This document shows, in pieces, positions 12,901 through 24,812 of a stretch of 64,000 nucleotides of DNA. The notes beneath the pieces were generated by a model. It worked only from the letters and a program-made list of their open reading frames with translations, was not told the origin of the DNA and searched no databases. Numbering within the stretch: position 1 is the stretch's first letter; each line of letters starts with the position of its first letter. The DNA lies in NCBI RefSeq assembly GCF_008831285.2, contig NC_045150.1, positions 9,684,001 through 9,748,000 on the forward strand, written 5' to 3'. Both the position numbers and the translations under genes were made by a program. Source of the DNA: Nymphaea colorata. Taxonomy: Eukaryota; Streptophyta; Magnoliopsida; Nymphaeales; Nymphaeaceae.

Positions 12901-15900
12901 AGAACCTTGGGATGCAAGACTGCTGATGTCTGAAGAAGCAGAGGCATTTCTTCTAAGTGTTGGACTACTTTGCATGCCTTCAGAATCTCTGGAAGGAAGA
13001 ATTAAAGAACTTATAAGCAAAAATCATGCCAGGACTAAATACAACTAAAATGCAACTGTGATAAAAAATATACCTCGACCGCAGTTCCAAGCCACTACTT
13101 TGTCTGCGTAACATGCCTGCAAAAGAGCCTGTAAGCAAGTTCAGTTCCAGAATGCTCAACAAATTTGTCCTTAAAAGCCCTATTGGATCATCTTAAATTC
13201 TATGATCTAAAATATGTCATAATCCAAGCAGCTTTGGTATACACAACCATTGATTGGAGGGCACATTAATTCATCTGTCGGATAAAAACATTACACAGTG
13301 GAACCTTGAGATGTTTGTGCACTTTATTTATGTTCTTTGCACTTACAGTTGTGGATGCAAAAGTATGTTGCACTGAGTGCCACAACGAGGTCATGAAAAT
13401 CTATTATATGACTTCAATAAGTACAAAGTACAAACTATATGCAGATGACGCATTAACAGCAAGATAGTTGGGGCTATACATTTACTTTGCAGCAACTTTT
13501 GCATGGCTCTGTGGAAAAGACAAAAGTTGTCTAGCATGGTGGTTGAGTGATTCCTAGAGCAAGAATAAAAGGACTGAAAGAAAGTACCTTTCGTCTCCTC
13601 ACGAGATGGCAGAACGGAGAAGGAATTCCACAAATTTGACATTCTCTCAAGTGTCAGCTCAGAGATGGAACGCCGAAATGACTGCAAGGAGAAGAGAAAT
13701 GTTGTATGAAAAAAATAAGATATAACTGACTGAAATGGAAGCCCATCTCATCTCCTGTAAGCACAAGCTTTTCAAGTGCATAAACGAGCAAAGCTCAAGT
13801 ATAAGACCAGGTTCATTTTTGTGAATGACTTAGTCTAGTCGAGCTTAACTAAGCTAATCAGGAATACTAGATGAATCTATGCAGGTTTCCGGAAAACAAG
13901 TGTTTGACATTACTAAGGAGGTGACGTATCAAAATCTTCTCTCCAACCGCAAATTTATGTCGAAATAATCAGGTCGATATTGAGTGGACAGTGAGCACGA
14001 CTATAACTCCTAAGCAAGCTAGGTAACTCAATGTTTTTTAACCAGAGAAGCTTGAAGAGCATAAACATGGCTGCTACGCAGCAACCATTGACTCCGCAGA
14101 TTACATAATCATGCATGACTTGAAGTTTCAGGGAATTTGGGGAGTATATAAATGGTGGAAAAGTCAAGAGATTTGGCAAACCCGACATTACTCACATTAC
14201 TGCCACTACTGCTGCTGCCATATTTGCTCTGCATCTGTAATTAACAAAAGACATTCTATTATCAGCTGCGAACGAGTAATAACTTAAAAAATGATTAAAC
14301 TATAAATTTTTGGTTCCTACCTTTAGAGAGAAGTCGATCACATCAAGTAGTAAGAGCTTCGCCTCAAAATAATGAGCTAAAGCCTTCGCAAGCATTTGTT
14401 GATAAAGCTCTGCAGGAGGAAAAAGCTTCAATCAACATGAAGAATGATATGAGAAGAAACCAAAATTTGGAAAAGGACGAAATGACATGCATATAACATA
14501 CCAGCGGGTCCAGATAGCAGAATAGCCCGACTTGCTGGGGAAAGATTTCTCATATACTTTGAAAAATCGGCCTGCTTTAGATGTACATAGGCAGCACTTG
14601 TCAATAAGACCCTTGTCTGCTCGCTGTTGACATGCAAGTAAACACGTTAAGATTTTGGTCTACTAAATAACTAAAAATGAATAATTAACTAAGGCGTGGA
14701 ATACATGATTAAAAAAATAAAATATACCAAATTCCAATACCAATGAGTCAATGACAGGTTAATCATGCAGCATTACGGAAATTCCAGATATACACCGTTT
14801 AGTTACATCCAAAGCTATTACCAAGCAAGCAGTTTTCACAAGCAGAGATGACTATCAACGGAAAATTTGACATGCATGTTAATGCAAAATTGTTGAGTTT
14901 TCATATTGTGCCCTTTTAAACTGAAGACCACCTGTAACATGCACCGCAACTAACGAGCGTAAACAATCCCAAACAAGTATTGGTCATATACCTAATAACC
15001 AAATCCTCTGTTTTCTGCCTTCAGTGACTCCATACTACTTAGTACAAAAGAATAAGGTGACATCTGTTGGGAGCCCCACCGTTTACATTTCAAAATATGG
15101 TTCCGCATCAGACAACAACATTAATGGCTGAACCGCTGCACACATCCCAAAATACAAGCCTTTCATTAATCATTATGAAATATGTTTGAAGCATAGTGAT
15201 TGCCATCTACATTAAGCGAGAACAATGCCGACGCCATGAGGACATATGATGATGATCACATGGAAGCGCTCTAAGATATGTCGACACTATGTGATCAGTG
15301 ACCATTTGACCCTCACAGTCGATGAAAGACCAGCCAGTTGGACCTGTTGATGTCGGCATGCACATCAATAAGGTCATGCATGAGAAGGATATTTCTATTG
15401 CCCCATCTCATGTGGCTTTGAGATCAACCCTCCGGTCGGTTCCAGCGAAAGAGTTAATGGCCTACCCATATTGGCCAACAGGCACTAATATGGCCATTAT
15501 TTTCATGGTCAACCACCAATAGTAAACATGAATATACATGTGACTTGTGTGCTCATATTGACGAGTCAATAACTTAATAATACCATAAAATTGGAAAAAG
15601 ACTCGCTTCCTTTTCCTAGACGAATATGCACTCCCCATGGCTTATATCTCAACAACCCAAAGGCCCCCACTACTCGATATCCACGAAGCATTCCGTTCTT
15701 TTCAAAAGAAAACTCGTCAATGGCGATTGTTTTCTAGATAGTTATTCGCATGAACCTCTAGATCACCAAAATTTGGAGATCAGACCAATGATCTAAGAAC
15801 ATGAAGAAAGAAACTATAAATAGTAGAGATAGTCAACGATGAAAATAAATACTACAGTGTCATGATTTTAGGGTATAAAATACAGTGAAATTGGACTAAT

Positions 15901-16343
15901 GGAGAACTAGTTCTATAAATGTAAGTAATTAATTCAAAAAGAAGAATCTTTGCCTGCCATGGCTGATTCTTTCGCTCTAACTACAGAAACAGTCATTATA
16001 CCACACTTTCCGGACTAGTCTACTGCAATGACTATCTGTAACAATGGAATGAACGAAGAAGATAGGAATTATGTGCATTGCAACGGTGCGTGAAACTACC
16101 AATACCGCAATGCAACTACTACAGAGGCTCTCCTTACTTAAGATAGTACGGGAACTCATCGAACGTCACTTTGCTATTCTTCCCGTCCACGATCTGCCGA
16201 AGCAGCTCCTTCTCGATCTGCTCGGAATTAATGGACGAAGGCGAGCCCCACTTCCCAACCACCTGGCCCGAGGCCAATCCGAGACCGACGCCGACGCCTA
16301 GCCCCACGCTCAAGGCTGACATGAGAATGTGTTTCTGCTCCAT
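9984..16343 (-). CDS. AAA-type ATPase, DAA1/At5g52882-like, 16 exons
   Basis: ATP-driven protein remodeller of the plant DAA1 group, related to the Msp1/katanin/spastin class. Coding exons (minus): 16343-16138, 14623-14502, 14409-14321, 14234-14196, 13681-13588, 13116-13074, 12988-12888, 12767-12703, 12475-11979, 11898-11811, 11735-11607, 11384-10816, 10721-10586, 10492-10430, 10346-10212, 10097-9984. All borders are GT..AG, phases agree, and the total is 2,490 bases (829 residues). The start [11 protein letters not shown] opens a Gly-rich hydrophobic segment (to about residue 30). The AAA domain has Walker A GPPGTGKT (559-566), Walker B IIFVDE (614-619), the ATNRP sensor 1 region (N665), an RRFERR arginine-finger region and GYTGSDL (sensor 2). 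An N-terminal LLSGPAG segment looks like a Walker A remnant without the GKT. Family assignment is from memory; cellular targets are unknown. Confidence 0.96.
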
Positions 16344-17140
16344 CCCCGTCGGAATCCCAAGCCTGAGGCCTACCAAACTTGACTTTAGATCCCCCTAGTC
16401 TTAACATACAAAGTCTCGGAGCGATCCCCCACCGGGGCTAAACCGATGATCTGCAAAAAGCAAAAGAAAATACCAGATCGTCGCCAGAAATCAGGATTTG
16501 CCCGGAAACCCTCCCCGGTTCCTCGATCAGAAACCCCGATACAGATCAACTTTACCAGAAAATGGCTCTCAATGGAGACCGAGCAAGAGAATCAAGGCGG
16601 AAGAGACGAGATGAACAAGAGGAACTCTATCTCAGCCAGAGAAGCCCGGTTTCTTTGCCCGTCTCAATCAAAACCGCGACTTTATACCAACAGTCACTCC
16701 CAGAAGCAACTCCAAGTTCTCAGACCTAACCCCAGTCCCGGAAAGGACAGCCGTCGTCGCCACGCCAAAAAAGGAAAACGGATTTTGAAACCAACCGAGT
16801 CCGGTCGCCAAAGTCACTACTCCAGCGCGTATTCCCGGCTAGAACCCGACGATATTCAGAATTTTCCCGCTCTATCCAATCGGAATATCCTGGAATCTCC
16901 GATTCCTGCAGGAAATCCTTCCCACGGAGAGAGGGGGGAGGGTCAGTGTCAAGAGAAACAAAAGAGGCAGAGAGAGAGAGAAGGAAAAGGAGGGAGGGGA
17001 AGAAGACGATCCGGGAGATGAAAGCAGGTGGGGAATCCGGAAGCAAGGAAAAGGTACCGACGTTCCGTCTCTCCCTCTCAACACTCTTGTCCGAATCCCC
17101 TCCAAGGACAGCACACTGTTCGGGCATCCACCTGGAGGAG
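16344..17140 (-). promoter_or_regulatory. 5' UTR of the AAA gene, probably with a leader intron
   Basis: Between the predicted transcription start (about 17130-17140, from the TATA box) and the start codon at 16343 lie about 790 bases. A strong acceptor (CTTTTTGCAG) ends at 16451 on the minus strand, which suggests a 5' UTR intron and a final leader exon of 16450-16344. I could not choose the donor. The open frames across this stretch are low-complexity and GC-rich and I do not regard them as genes. Confidence 0.45.
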
Positions 17141-17158
17141 AAGGGGGCAGGTAACCCC

Positions 17159-17171
17159 CTATATTTATAGC
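17159..17171 (-). promoter_or_regulatory. TATA box of the AAA ATPase gene
   Basis: The minus strand reads CTATAAATATAGG, a near-ideal plant TATA box in a GC-rich flank. It predicts transcription starting about 30 bases downstream, near 17130-17140. Confidence 0.65.
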
Positions 17172-18077
17172 CTGGCCTTTGTCCGCAACCCGCCTCCGTC
17201 CGGCCCCACTGGACCCCCACATGATATCCACCGTTGCGGCTGAACGGAAAACTAGTCCCCTTCTTTGACTTCCGGCGACTGGTGGGGACTTCAAGATTTT
17301 CCGGCGGGCTGCCATTCATACGGCGCCACAGGGACCGCCTGTTTTGCTTCCCTCCTTTTCCTCCCGCCATTTCAGCCCCCTCTCTCCCTCCCTTTCTCTC
17401 GCTGGGAACAGACTTGGTGAGAGCGGCGTCGCGCCGCCATCGGCTCGGCTACCAAAGACGGACCTACCCGAGCCTTCTCCTCGACCAATCAAAGCTCGCA
17501 ATGAAATTCCACCTAAAGCCATCCATCAGTGTATTAATGAAAGTGCGCTACCGATTTAGTGGTGACGTCTTCCCCTCATGCGACGAAGAATGTGCCGGAA
17601 AAATTCCAATGTAATCACAACAACTTCATCAAATGGAATGTTGAAATTTCAAAACTTTGCAACAATTCAACAGGTAAAAGTTTATGGCTATCTTGTTCAA
17701 TCGCGCAGGTCCTGAAAGCGTTTGCTCGCTTTTCTTACGGAGGAAGGCAAGCTAACTTTGACGAAAAGAGTGCTTTCTTCGAGCGTTTACTCATCCTGAT
17801 TCACAATGGAAATCTCTTGCTACCGAATCTTAATAGTTTTTAAATTTCTAGAAAAGCCGAAATTGTTTGCAGAAACACAGTTTAGAAAAAATAAGGAAAT
17901 CAAACCCATGTTGGAATAGTCGCCGGACCTTACTTAGATCCAAGGCAGTAAACTGAAAAAAAAAGAAACAAACACGAGCATGCTCTTGTCATATCATTTA
18001 AAACTATGGTTCTTCCATGTGATCTTTTGGTCTTAAAGGAGCGGCTCGTTCTTTCTCCTCCAATGCCTTTTTGTAAA

Positions 18078-18333
18078 CACGTGTCGTCGGACGATTTGCT
18101 ATTTTTTCTATTTTTTTTCTTTTTTTCTATTTTTGGATTTTTGTCCTTTTTGAACAACTCCCGTTCTTTGCTTTGCTTTAGCAGTGCGAGCCACCGACGA
18201 CGGGGAGCTGACTCGGACCCCACTAGATGACACGTCAGCATGGCTGCCACCACGCCACGGTGGACGGTGAAAAGCTTTTTCCTCCGAGAGGGGGGCGGTT
18301 TGGTTCCACGGCCCCGAAAATGACACGTCAGCA
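18078..18333. promoter_or_regulatory. Cluster of ACGT (bZIP/bHLH-type) elements
   Basis: A CACGTG G-box at 18078-18083 is followed by two identical 14-base copies of ATGACACGTCAGCA at 18227-18240 and 18320-18333. The core TGACACGTCA is nearly palindromic and is the kind of site bound by plant bZIP proteins. The cluster is about 0.9-1.2 kb upstream of the AAA gene's TATA box. Which gene it serves is inference. Confidence 0.45.
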
Positions 18334-21300
18334 GAGCACAGCTGGATCACGCAACCGCACGGACGGCGCAGATCGACCCAAGCCCAGAATTGGACGGTTC
18401 GGATCTTCTGGCGATGTATGGCCGATGAAAGCGACAGATGAAAGCGGGGCGTGGGTCGAGGATCGGTTCACTTCCCCAAGAAGATTCCGAAGGTGGGAGT
18501 TATCCAAATTACCAAAGCACCCACATAGTTAGGTATTGCCCGTCCCCTCACTCGGTTCGGTTCCACCGGTGCTCGAGTCCCTGACCTGTGCTAGCATTGA
18601 TGCCTTACAACTTCGCCGTTCGTTCTGGTTGTCCAAGTCCGGTTCATGCCGCCAACCGAGCCGAAGAAGGCTGCAAGGCCTGTTTGATCATTGACCAGTT
18701 GTCCAAGTCTGTGGTTCGCGCGATTCGATCATGGACCGTGCTAGGTCTAGGTCAAACGGGCTTGGGTTCACGGAGGACGATATAGTCATTTTACACAACT
18801 GAAGGCAGTACTTGCCAAGGGCTCCCTTACAAAAGGTATCAGCAAAAATCTTGGGGTGGCCCATTGAATCTCATGACACTGATAACCGTTGGAATTTTGT
18901 CATGCAGCAAAGAGCCGGTCCGAAAAGACTTTATTGCCCTTCGCTGCTGAGACTGTTCCCGTTCATAGCCCTCGTAGAGTGGAGCCGTGACACAAGCCAT
19001 GTTTGGCAATCAATTTTAACCACCATTGGGAAGCGCAGCGCAGTGTTCCATATTTTTATTTAATACGTGGGAGCAATTACCAGATCACTCGTTTCTTTTC
19101 TTTTTTTTTTTTAAATAAATAAATTAATACAATTGGAAAAATAAAATTTTAAATGGGATGGTTTAACACCTTTTATTCTTCAAAAAAATATTTCCTTGTC
19201 AAACTATACTAAAATCTTTCCTTGAGTTTGAGTTTTTTTTTCTCTTTCATTCAAATTCTCCGACTGAGGATACCAAACACAAAAAGTTTTGATGATCATT
19301 TTTTGACATTATAAGATAGGTTGAGCACCACAAGCCAGGTTGGTCCCATGCCCACGCTTTTAATAAACATTTCAACTGTACTCCCATTAATTAATGGACA
19401 AAAAAACAAGAAGATAGTTGGTGCAAAAGCCAAGGTGCTCCACCATCAAACTCTCCTTCTTTGTTACTTTGGCCTCTAAGCGAAGACCTATACACCACTT
19501 TTCATTTGCCAAGTTTAAGCAAACTAAGTGCATGGAGACTTAGTGTGCACTTGGCATGGACAACAATGTTATCACAATTGAAAATTGAGTCAGATTGGCT
19601 AACCTCGAGCCGGTTACAGATCGACAGCATGATAAAAAAAGATTTTTTTTTTTTTTAGAGGCGAAGATCGTATGACACCTGACAGGCCTTGAGCCCACAG
19701 AGGATTCAATTTGACTAGGCGGATTCCGGCCAATTCTAGCGGAAAATGAGAGTAGGCTTTATCAATTTGAACACTTTAAGCTAGCTTAAGCAATAAAGTA
19801 TGGGTTTCCTCAACAATACCAAATATTTCCAAAGAAGAAGATCCGTCAGCTTTACAACTTTCACTCCCCAACTTGTGCCTTTCCCTTTCGATTCATTATT
19901 TCTTTAAACATTTCTTCATGACAAAGAAAAGGGAGCATGCCAACCATAAAGTGCAACTCCACCCCTAGGTAAACGCCTCACTTTAATAAAGCCACCGTCA
20001 TGAACCTTTAGGTGTTATATATCACGAACCTTTAGGTATTATGTATGATGAAACTTTAGATATAACATAGATACATTATATATGTGAGCATATTATATAT
20101 AATATATCGTTGCACGTACACATGCGTCGCATGCAGATACATGAAGGAATAAAAAGGGCGAAGAATTTTAAAAAGAATAAGAAAAAGGAGGCCAACTGGA
20201 ACTGGGAGTGCTTCCGATGAGGAATCCACATTTGAGTTGAGTTTCGGTTCACACACAACGAGAAAAAGAATCTAAAGAGGCCATGACATTCAGTCACTCA
20301 ATAAAGCGGGAAAGGGACAAAAGCGACCAACGTGGCAAACGCCGGCCCTTGCGGCCCAATAGCGGCTGCCGGTGGGACCCACCTACCAAACACACAAGCC
20401 CCCCCCCCCCCAAGCTTGATCCGACGGTGAGAATGAAGCTAACGGGAAAGGGGGGGGGCAGTTTGATCGTTTGAGATCTCGAGGTTTCGCCGCCGTCGGA
20501 TGAGAAATAAAGATGCGTTCACGGCCGTAGGATGGCAAACTATGTGCGGCAACCGGAAAGTCATGCATGCAGCCACCGAGCCACTGCCTTTTTTTGTGTG
20601 CGTGTGTGTGTGGGGGTGAGTACGTGCACGGGCTCATGTTTTTGAAGGAATATAAAAATACGAAGGGGATTATGAAAATGTGTGCTCTGTCTGTCATTTT
20701 AAAGTTGTTTTTAGTGAATTTAAGCATAGAAAAATGTCAAAGAGTGAAGGGCATGGTGAATCTGAGATTAAACAAAGTGAGGTTGGTAACAGCAGTTAGG
20801 TCACTCCATTCCTATATGAAAGGAATGGGAAATGAGCCATCTACATTTACACACTCTGGCAGCAAGGTGTCTTACTAGAGAAAGAAACGAATGAAGAAAG
20901 GAAAAAAAAAAAAAGTACCACAAAAAGCTTGTTTGTACAAAAGAAAGGAAAATGATTGCCACAGTAACAATAGGTGTTTCATAAATTTGTTTGAAATTCG
21001 TAAGTAATTAATTATTGAGGCAGATTCACCAAATAGTAACAAACTGTTCTTGTTACCAAGTGACCCTTTTGAAAAACAAATTCAAGAGTTATATATATAT
21101 ATATATATATATAGTTATGACCATTCAATGCAATGCATTAGGTAGTATGCTATACTATGAGAAGACAGAGGATTTGCTTGTTTTAAAGAAAGCATGGACA
21201 TGAGATGTACTTTAAATACCGAAGGCAGAAATTGACATATGGGGTGTATTAATGAATCAATGATCAATATGATCTCCACAGAGCTTAGTTTGAAAAGAGG

Positions 21301-21467
21301 ATTCGATGACCCACACCAACCATTGGATCAGGCCGTCTCTCATTGATGGCAGGGCCACTTTATAAGTGGACGCCCTTATCGGAAGTTGCATGCGTTCTAC
21401 CATTCCTGCAGATGATATTTATATTTCATAAATGATAACAAGAGTGGAGTGCAGTCTATTTATTTTG

Positions 21468-21610
21468 GGCGTTTGATGTTTTGGAATTTTGATTCAAAAA
21501 TTAAAATTCAGAACCATGGTTCCCTTTCAAACTGAAATGAAATCAAAATTCATGTTCATTTTCTTAATTTCGAAAACAAAATACCCCGTTTGTTTAATAA
21601 TTCTACATTC
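21468..21610 (+). mobile_element. MITE fragment of the GGGCGTTTGAT family
   Basis: Begins GGGCGTTTGATGTTTTGGAA and continues with a TTTTGATT..AATTAAAA stretch like the terminal repeat of the complete MITE at 61236-61650. Only one end is recognisable. Confidence 0.4.
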
Positions 21611-22189
21611 TCAAAAAATAAGCATTTTGAGTTTAGAATTGCATGATTTTAGATATATCAAATGTCCCAGTATTTTGTGTTTGAGGACTAGGAATAAATA
21701 GTCGCAATCTCTGAGACCAAAGGTTTGGTCACCGTGACACCGGCGGAATCGGAAATTCTGTATAAGAAAAGTTCAAATGGAATAAAAAAAATGATTTTTT
21801 AAAGATATATTTACAGATTATTTAACCAATTTCGTAAAACATATTAACAAACAATTAACATTCAAATTTCATGGCACCCTCGAATCAACCGGAGAATGAA
21901 ATTGATTTGCCACTGATTGGATTCGAATCGGCCAATTCGGACGGATTGGGACAGATTCGGGTAATTTACACTGGGCTGAAGCAAGTATGGGGTATAACTA
22001 ATTTGTTCCAGGCTACCTCTATTTAAATAATAGCGGTTGAAGCAACTTAGATTTACTCTTTCATCTCATTAAATGTTCACTGTCGATTATCAGATTCTGA
22101 CCTTTCATCTATTATTTTTTAACTTGGCAAAACTAACATAGAAAAAGGGACATTGATAGTGAATCTGGCCTCGAGAGACGCGTATTGAA

Positions 22190-22335
22190 TCTGATCGGGC
22201 TGGCAGGCCGGTGAAAGTTAAGTTTTTATCTCGATTTTTGTTGGTGCTACTCCTATTAAATTACAAATAATAGACCTACTGCACTCAAATTGATAAGTTT
22301 TCTACTTTCAACTTAGGTCCCAAAGCAGCCTTGAA
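22190..22335 (+). repeat. SINE-like fragment
   Basis: Contains GGGCTGGCAGGCCGGTGAAA and then a TTGGTGCTACTCCTATTAAA block, shared in part with the segments at 641-785 and 24063-24289. Internal promoter boxes are poorly preserved. Confidence 0.35.
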
Positions 22336-23423
22336 CTCCTACAACATGAGGGAGGTGAGCAGTTTCAATCTCTCATCGATACTTCAATACCAATTTCCCT
22401 CCCAAGTACCATTGCAACTGCTATAGGGGGCTAATTTCATTAGTTGGATCACTAATCAACAATAAGAAGAGCTAATTTGGATGTCACTACCACTCGAGAG
22501 ACTTGAAAGAAAGTGTGGTGGTTCAATGTCTTATTAAATCAGCAAAATGGAAAATGGAAGGGCCAGTACAAATTTTTAAGAGAAGGTGACGTTTCTTCAA
22601 AACCAAGGAATTAAAAATTACATTCGCCAACATGAAAAGAGAATCAAGAAAGGAAGATTGTGAGGATTCACATGTGCTGGTTTCTTGCCTAGCAGCTCTT
22701 GTCTTGAGAATTCACCCCACTGGAAACTTTTCAACTTCTTTTCAAAATGGCATTCAACATATTTATTGAAGTGCTTGAAAGCATGAAAAAAATCTGATTT
22801 TCCTTTCAGTGGATAAAACCAAGTAAATTTAATATTAACATCAGTAAAATTGACATAGATAAAAAACAGTCCTTAGAGGCACCAGAGTTTTGAATGAATT
22901 TTGACAGAGAGTTCATTACTAATCTCATTATTGGAAATAATTAAAAGGCAGATGCGCCATGTACATTTGATAGCTAGAACATATATGTTGTTCTTAACTT
23001 GTAACTACAGAAAAACATAAAGCAATAATAGAAAAGATCTCAAAAACCTTAACATGGAGCATATTTTCATTACCCACTGAAGGCCTTCGGCCTTAAAATC
23101 CATAAAACATGTCCCCTCCCATTTACAAGGGTTCTCTACAAGGATCTTCAAAGATTGCTCCTAAATAATTGGAGCTGTTACAATAGAGATTTACCGTTCT
23201 TTATTTATTTGATAACTATGACATGTTTTGTCTTGAAAACTGCCGTAATCTTCATCAGCAACAATACCTCTGCCTTGATCAACGTTGCTGCATTGGAGTC
23301 ATCCTTATCCTCTTAATGCATAACCTCATTCAGCAATGAATTTATTTTTACGCAGAAAGGAAATGTATCACCTTTGAGGATGCTCAAGACAGGTACATAT
23401 GTAGATAGACTGCAGAAGAATTT

Positions 23424-23711
23424 TTGAAGCAAAATATTAAACGGTTGATTCTAACAACAAGACATGACACGGATTCTGAGAGAGTGGTGGTGACGATCCA
23501 TTGTTCAAGAAGTCGGTCTCGATGGGTTAATAACCTTGGGCTTGATGATGTCCTACAACGAATTCAGAAGGCACTGTTGTCTTCCCTGTCAGAAATCCTG
23601 CACATTCTGGCTTTCAACGACTACCAGGAGAGCTTGAGTCCTCCGCAGAAGGAAGTTGCTTTGATTGAACTTTCGAGAAACGAAGTTAGAAATGTTCCTA
23701 AGATGGAATAA
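23424..23711 (+). other. Unrecognised 95-codon open frame
   Basis: An open frame containing WVNNLGLDDVLQRIQKALL and SLSPPQKEVALIELSRNEV. The composition is more protein-like than its neighbours, with possible amphipathic helices, but I recognise no family and the start is uncertain. It may be a relic of a transposon or a captured exon. No upstream or downstream exon could be joined to it. Confidence 0.2.
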
Positions 23712-24033
23712 AAGCAACAGCAAAACAAGACAGGCAAGACCACTTTTACGTTGGTTCGATTGAATGTCTGCATCCATGGTGAAATGGCTCTTCTCAATAT
23801 CACGATGATATGTTCTTGTGTGCATGAGAGACCATGCCTGGCATTACTTATAGCTGCTTGGCAACATCAACCGAACCCCGGGTTTCTCCTTCGATTCCAA
23901 TTGACATTTCGTAACATTGCAGTCGTCACTTTGAAATCCTTCATCTACAATTTGTTTGCCCTTCTTATCAAAGACTCTCTTCTTGTGACTTGGGTGCCAC
24001 CTCAAGTTTAAGAAGATTGCCATCTTTTGTTTT

Positions 24034-24310
24034 CTGAGTGCATGTAGATACACCACCTTAAGGTGGCGCAATATAGCTGGTTGGGTTAGTGGGCCACTCA
24101 AAGCTCAATCATCAGTTCAAGTTCAATTTTTATAGGTGCTACTTATTTCAACTGCAAAATGTGATAGTCGCTACTCTGGAATTGAAAAAACCGAAAGCTC
24201 ATTCAGGTCCTGACATAGCTCTAAAACCCAGGGACATTGGAGGCTTTTCGGCCCCTCTCACTCAGATGGTAGTGTTCCCTCCCACTCTCCTGAGTGCATG
24301 TAGATACACC
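24034..24310 (+). mobile_element. tRNA-derived SINE-like insertion with 21-bp direct repeats
   Basis: Two perfect 21-base direct repeats beginning CTGAGTGCATG (24034-24054 and 24290-24310) bracket about 235 bases. The insert carries an A-box-like TAGCTGGTTGGGTTAGTGGG (24072-24091), a B-box-like AGTTCAAGTTCA (24114-24125) and the family block ending ATAGGTGCTAC. The arrangement fits a Pol III-transcribed SINE with a long target duplication. There is no clear 3' poly-A tail, so the 3' end is uncertain. Confidence 0.5.
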
Positions 24311-24534
24311 TCCTTTAATACCCATTTCATGCTCAACGACCTGGCAATTGAAGCCGTTTGAACTGAGGATGGACTTTACCTGTGTCAAAGAAAAAGCCCA
24401 GGTGAAGAAAAGGTAAACCTATGTGGGAACTCTAGCAGCAGCCAATGTAACTCTATTCTAGCATCGCGGAAACAAATATGAAGATGGGCCACTCTACCCG
24501 AGTATAATGTGGGGAACTTCAATATGCTACTCTT

Positions 24535-24812
24535 ACTTGAACTGGTATTATTTATGAGGTTAAAAAAGCTTGTTAGTTTATGTAGGAACCCTCTCATGAA
24601 CATTGGAGTTATGTCAAAGAGATTTAAAAATATTCAAATTTGGACTTCGTTTTCCAAAATCTTCATATCTCAAACTATTAATTTACTCAATGCCGACTGG
24701 GTTGGGTGCCTTGTTGATCGGAGGTGGACCAGTCTTGGAAAGAAACGTCATTTCTTGGTCGTCATCCAAACAGACGGCTATCGGCACGCTCATCAACAGA
24801 AGTTGGCAGGAC
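24535..24812 (+). mobile_element. Decayed Copia retrotransposon: reverse transcriptase/RNase H junction
   Basis: Across three reading frames the sequence keeps the order of a Copia polyprotein: NPLM, then HWSYVKEI followed by a stop, then GLRFPKSSYLKLLIYS, then NADWVGCLVDRR (the usual form is SDADWAGC.DDRRST), then VISWSSSKQTAI, then SSTEV. These are standard Copia landmarks separated by frameshifts and a stop. No LTRs are seen nearby. It is a dead fragment. Confidence 0.75.

Larger units (their letters stand above)
17172..22189. other. Gene-free spacer, first part
   Basis: Beyond the ACGT cluster I see no supportable gene. Contents: a poly-C run (20400-20413), a palindromic GGTGGGACCCACC near 20370 that fits a TCP-type site, an (AT)n run at 21091-21113, short degenerate direct repeats containing GAACCTTTAGGT at 20000-20040, and a MITE end at 21468 onward. 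The GC-rich frames at 18227-18785 have no recognisable domain. Confidence 0.45.

Noticed and set aside
16446..17522. Several 100-200 codon frames on both strands upstream of the AAA gene
   Set aside because: GC-rich, Arg/Ser/Pro-rich low-complexity frames in the leader and promoter of the AAA gene, with no domain and overlapping on both strands.
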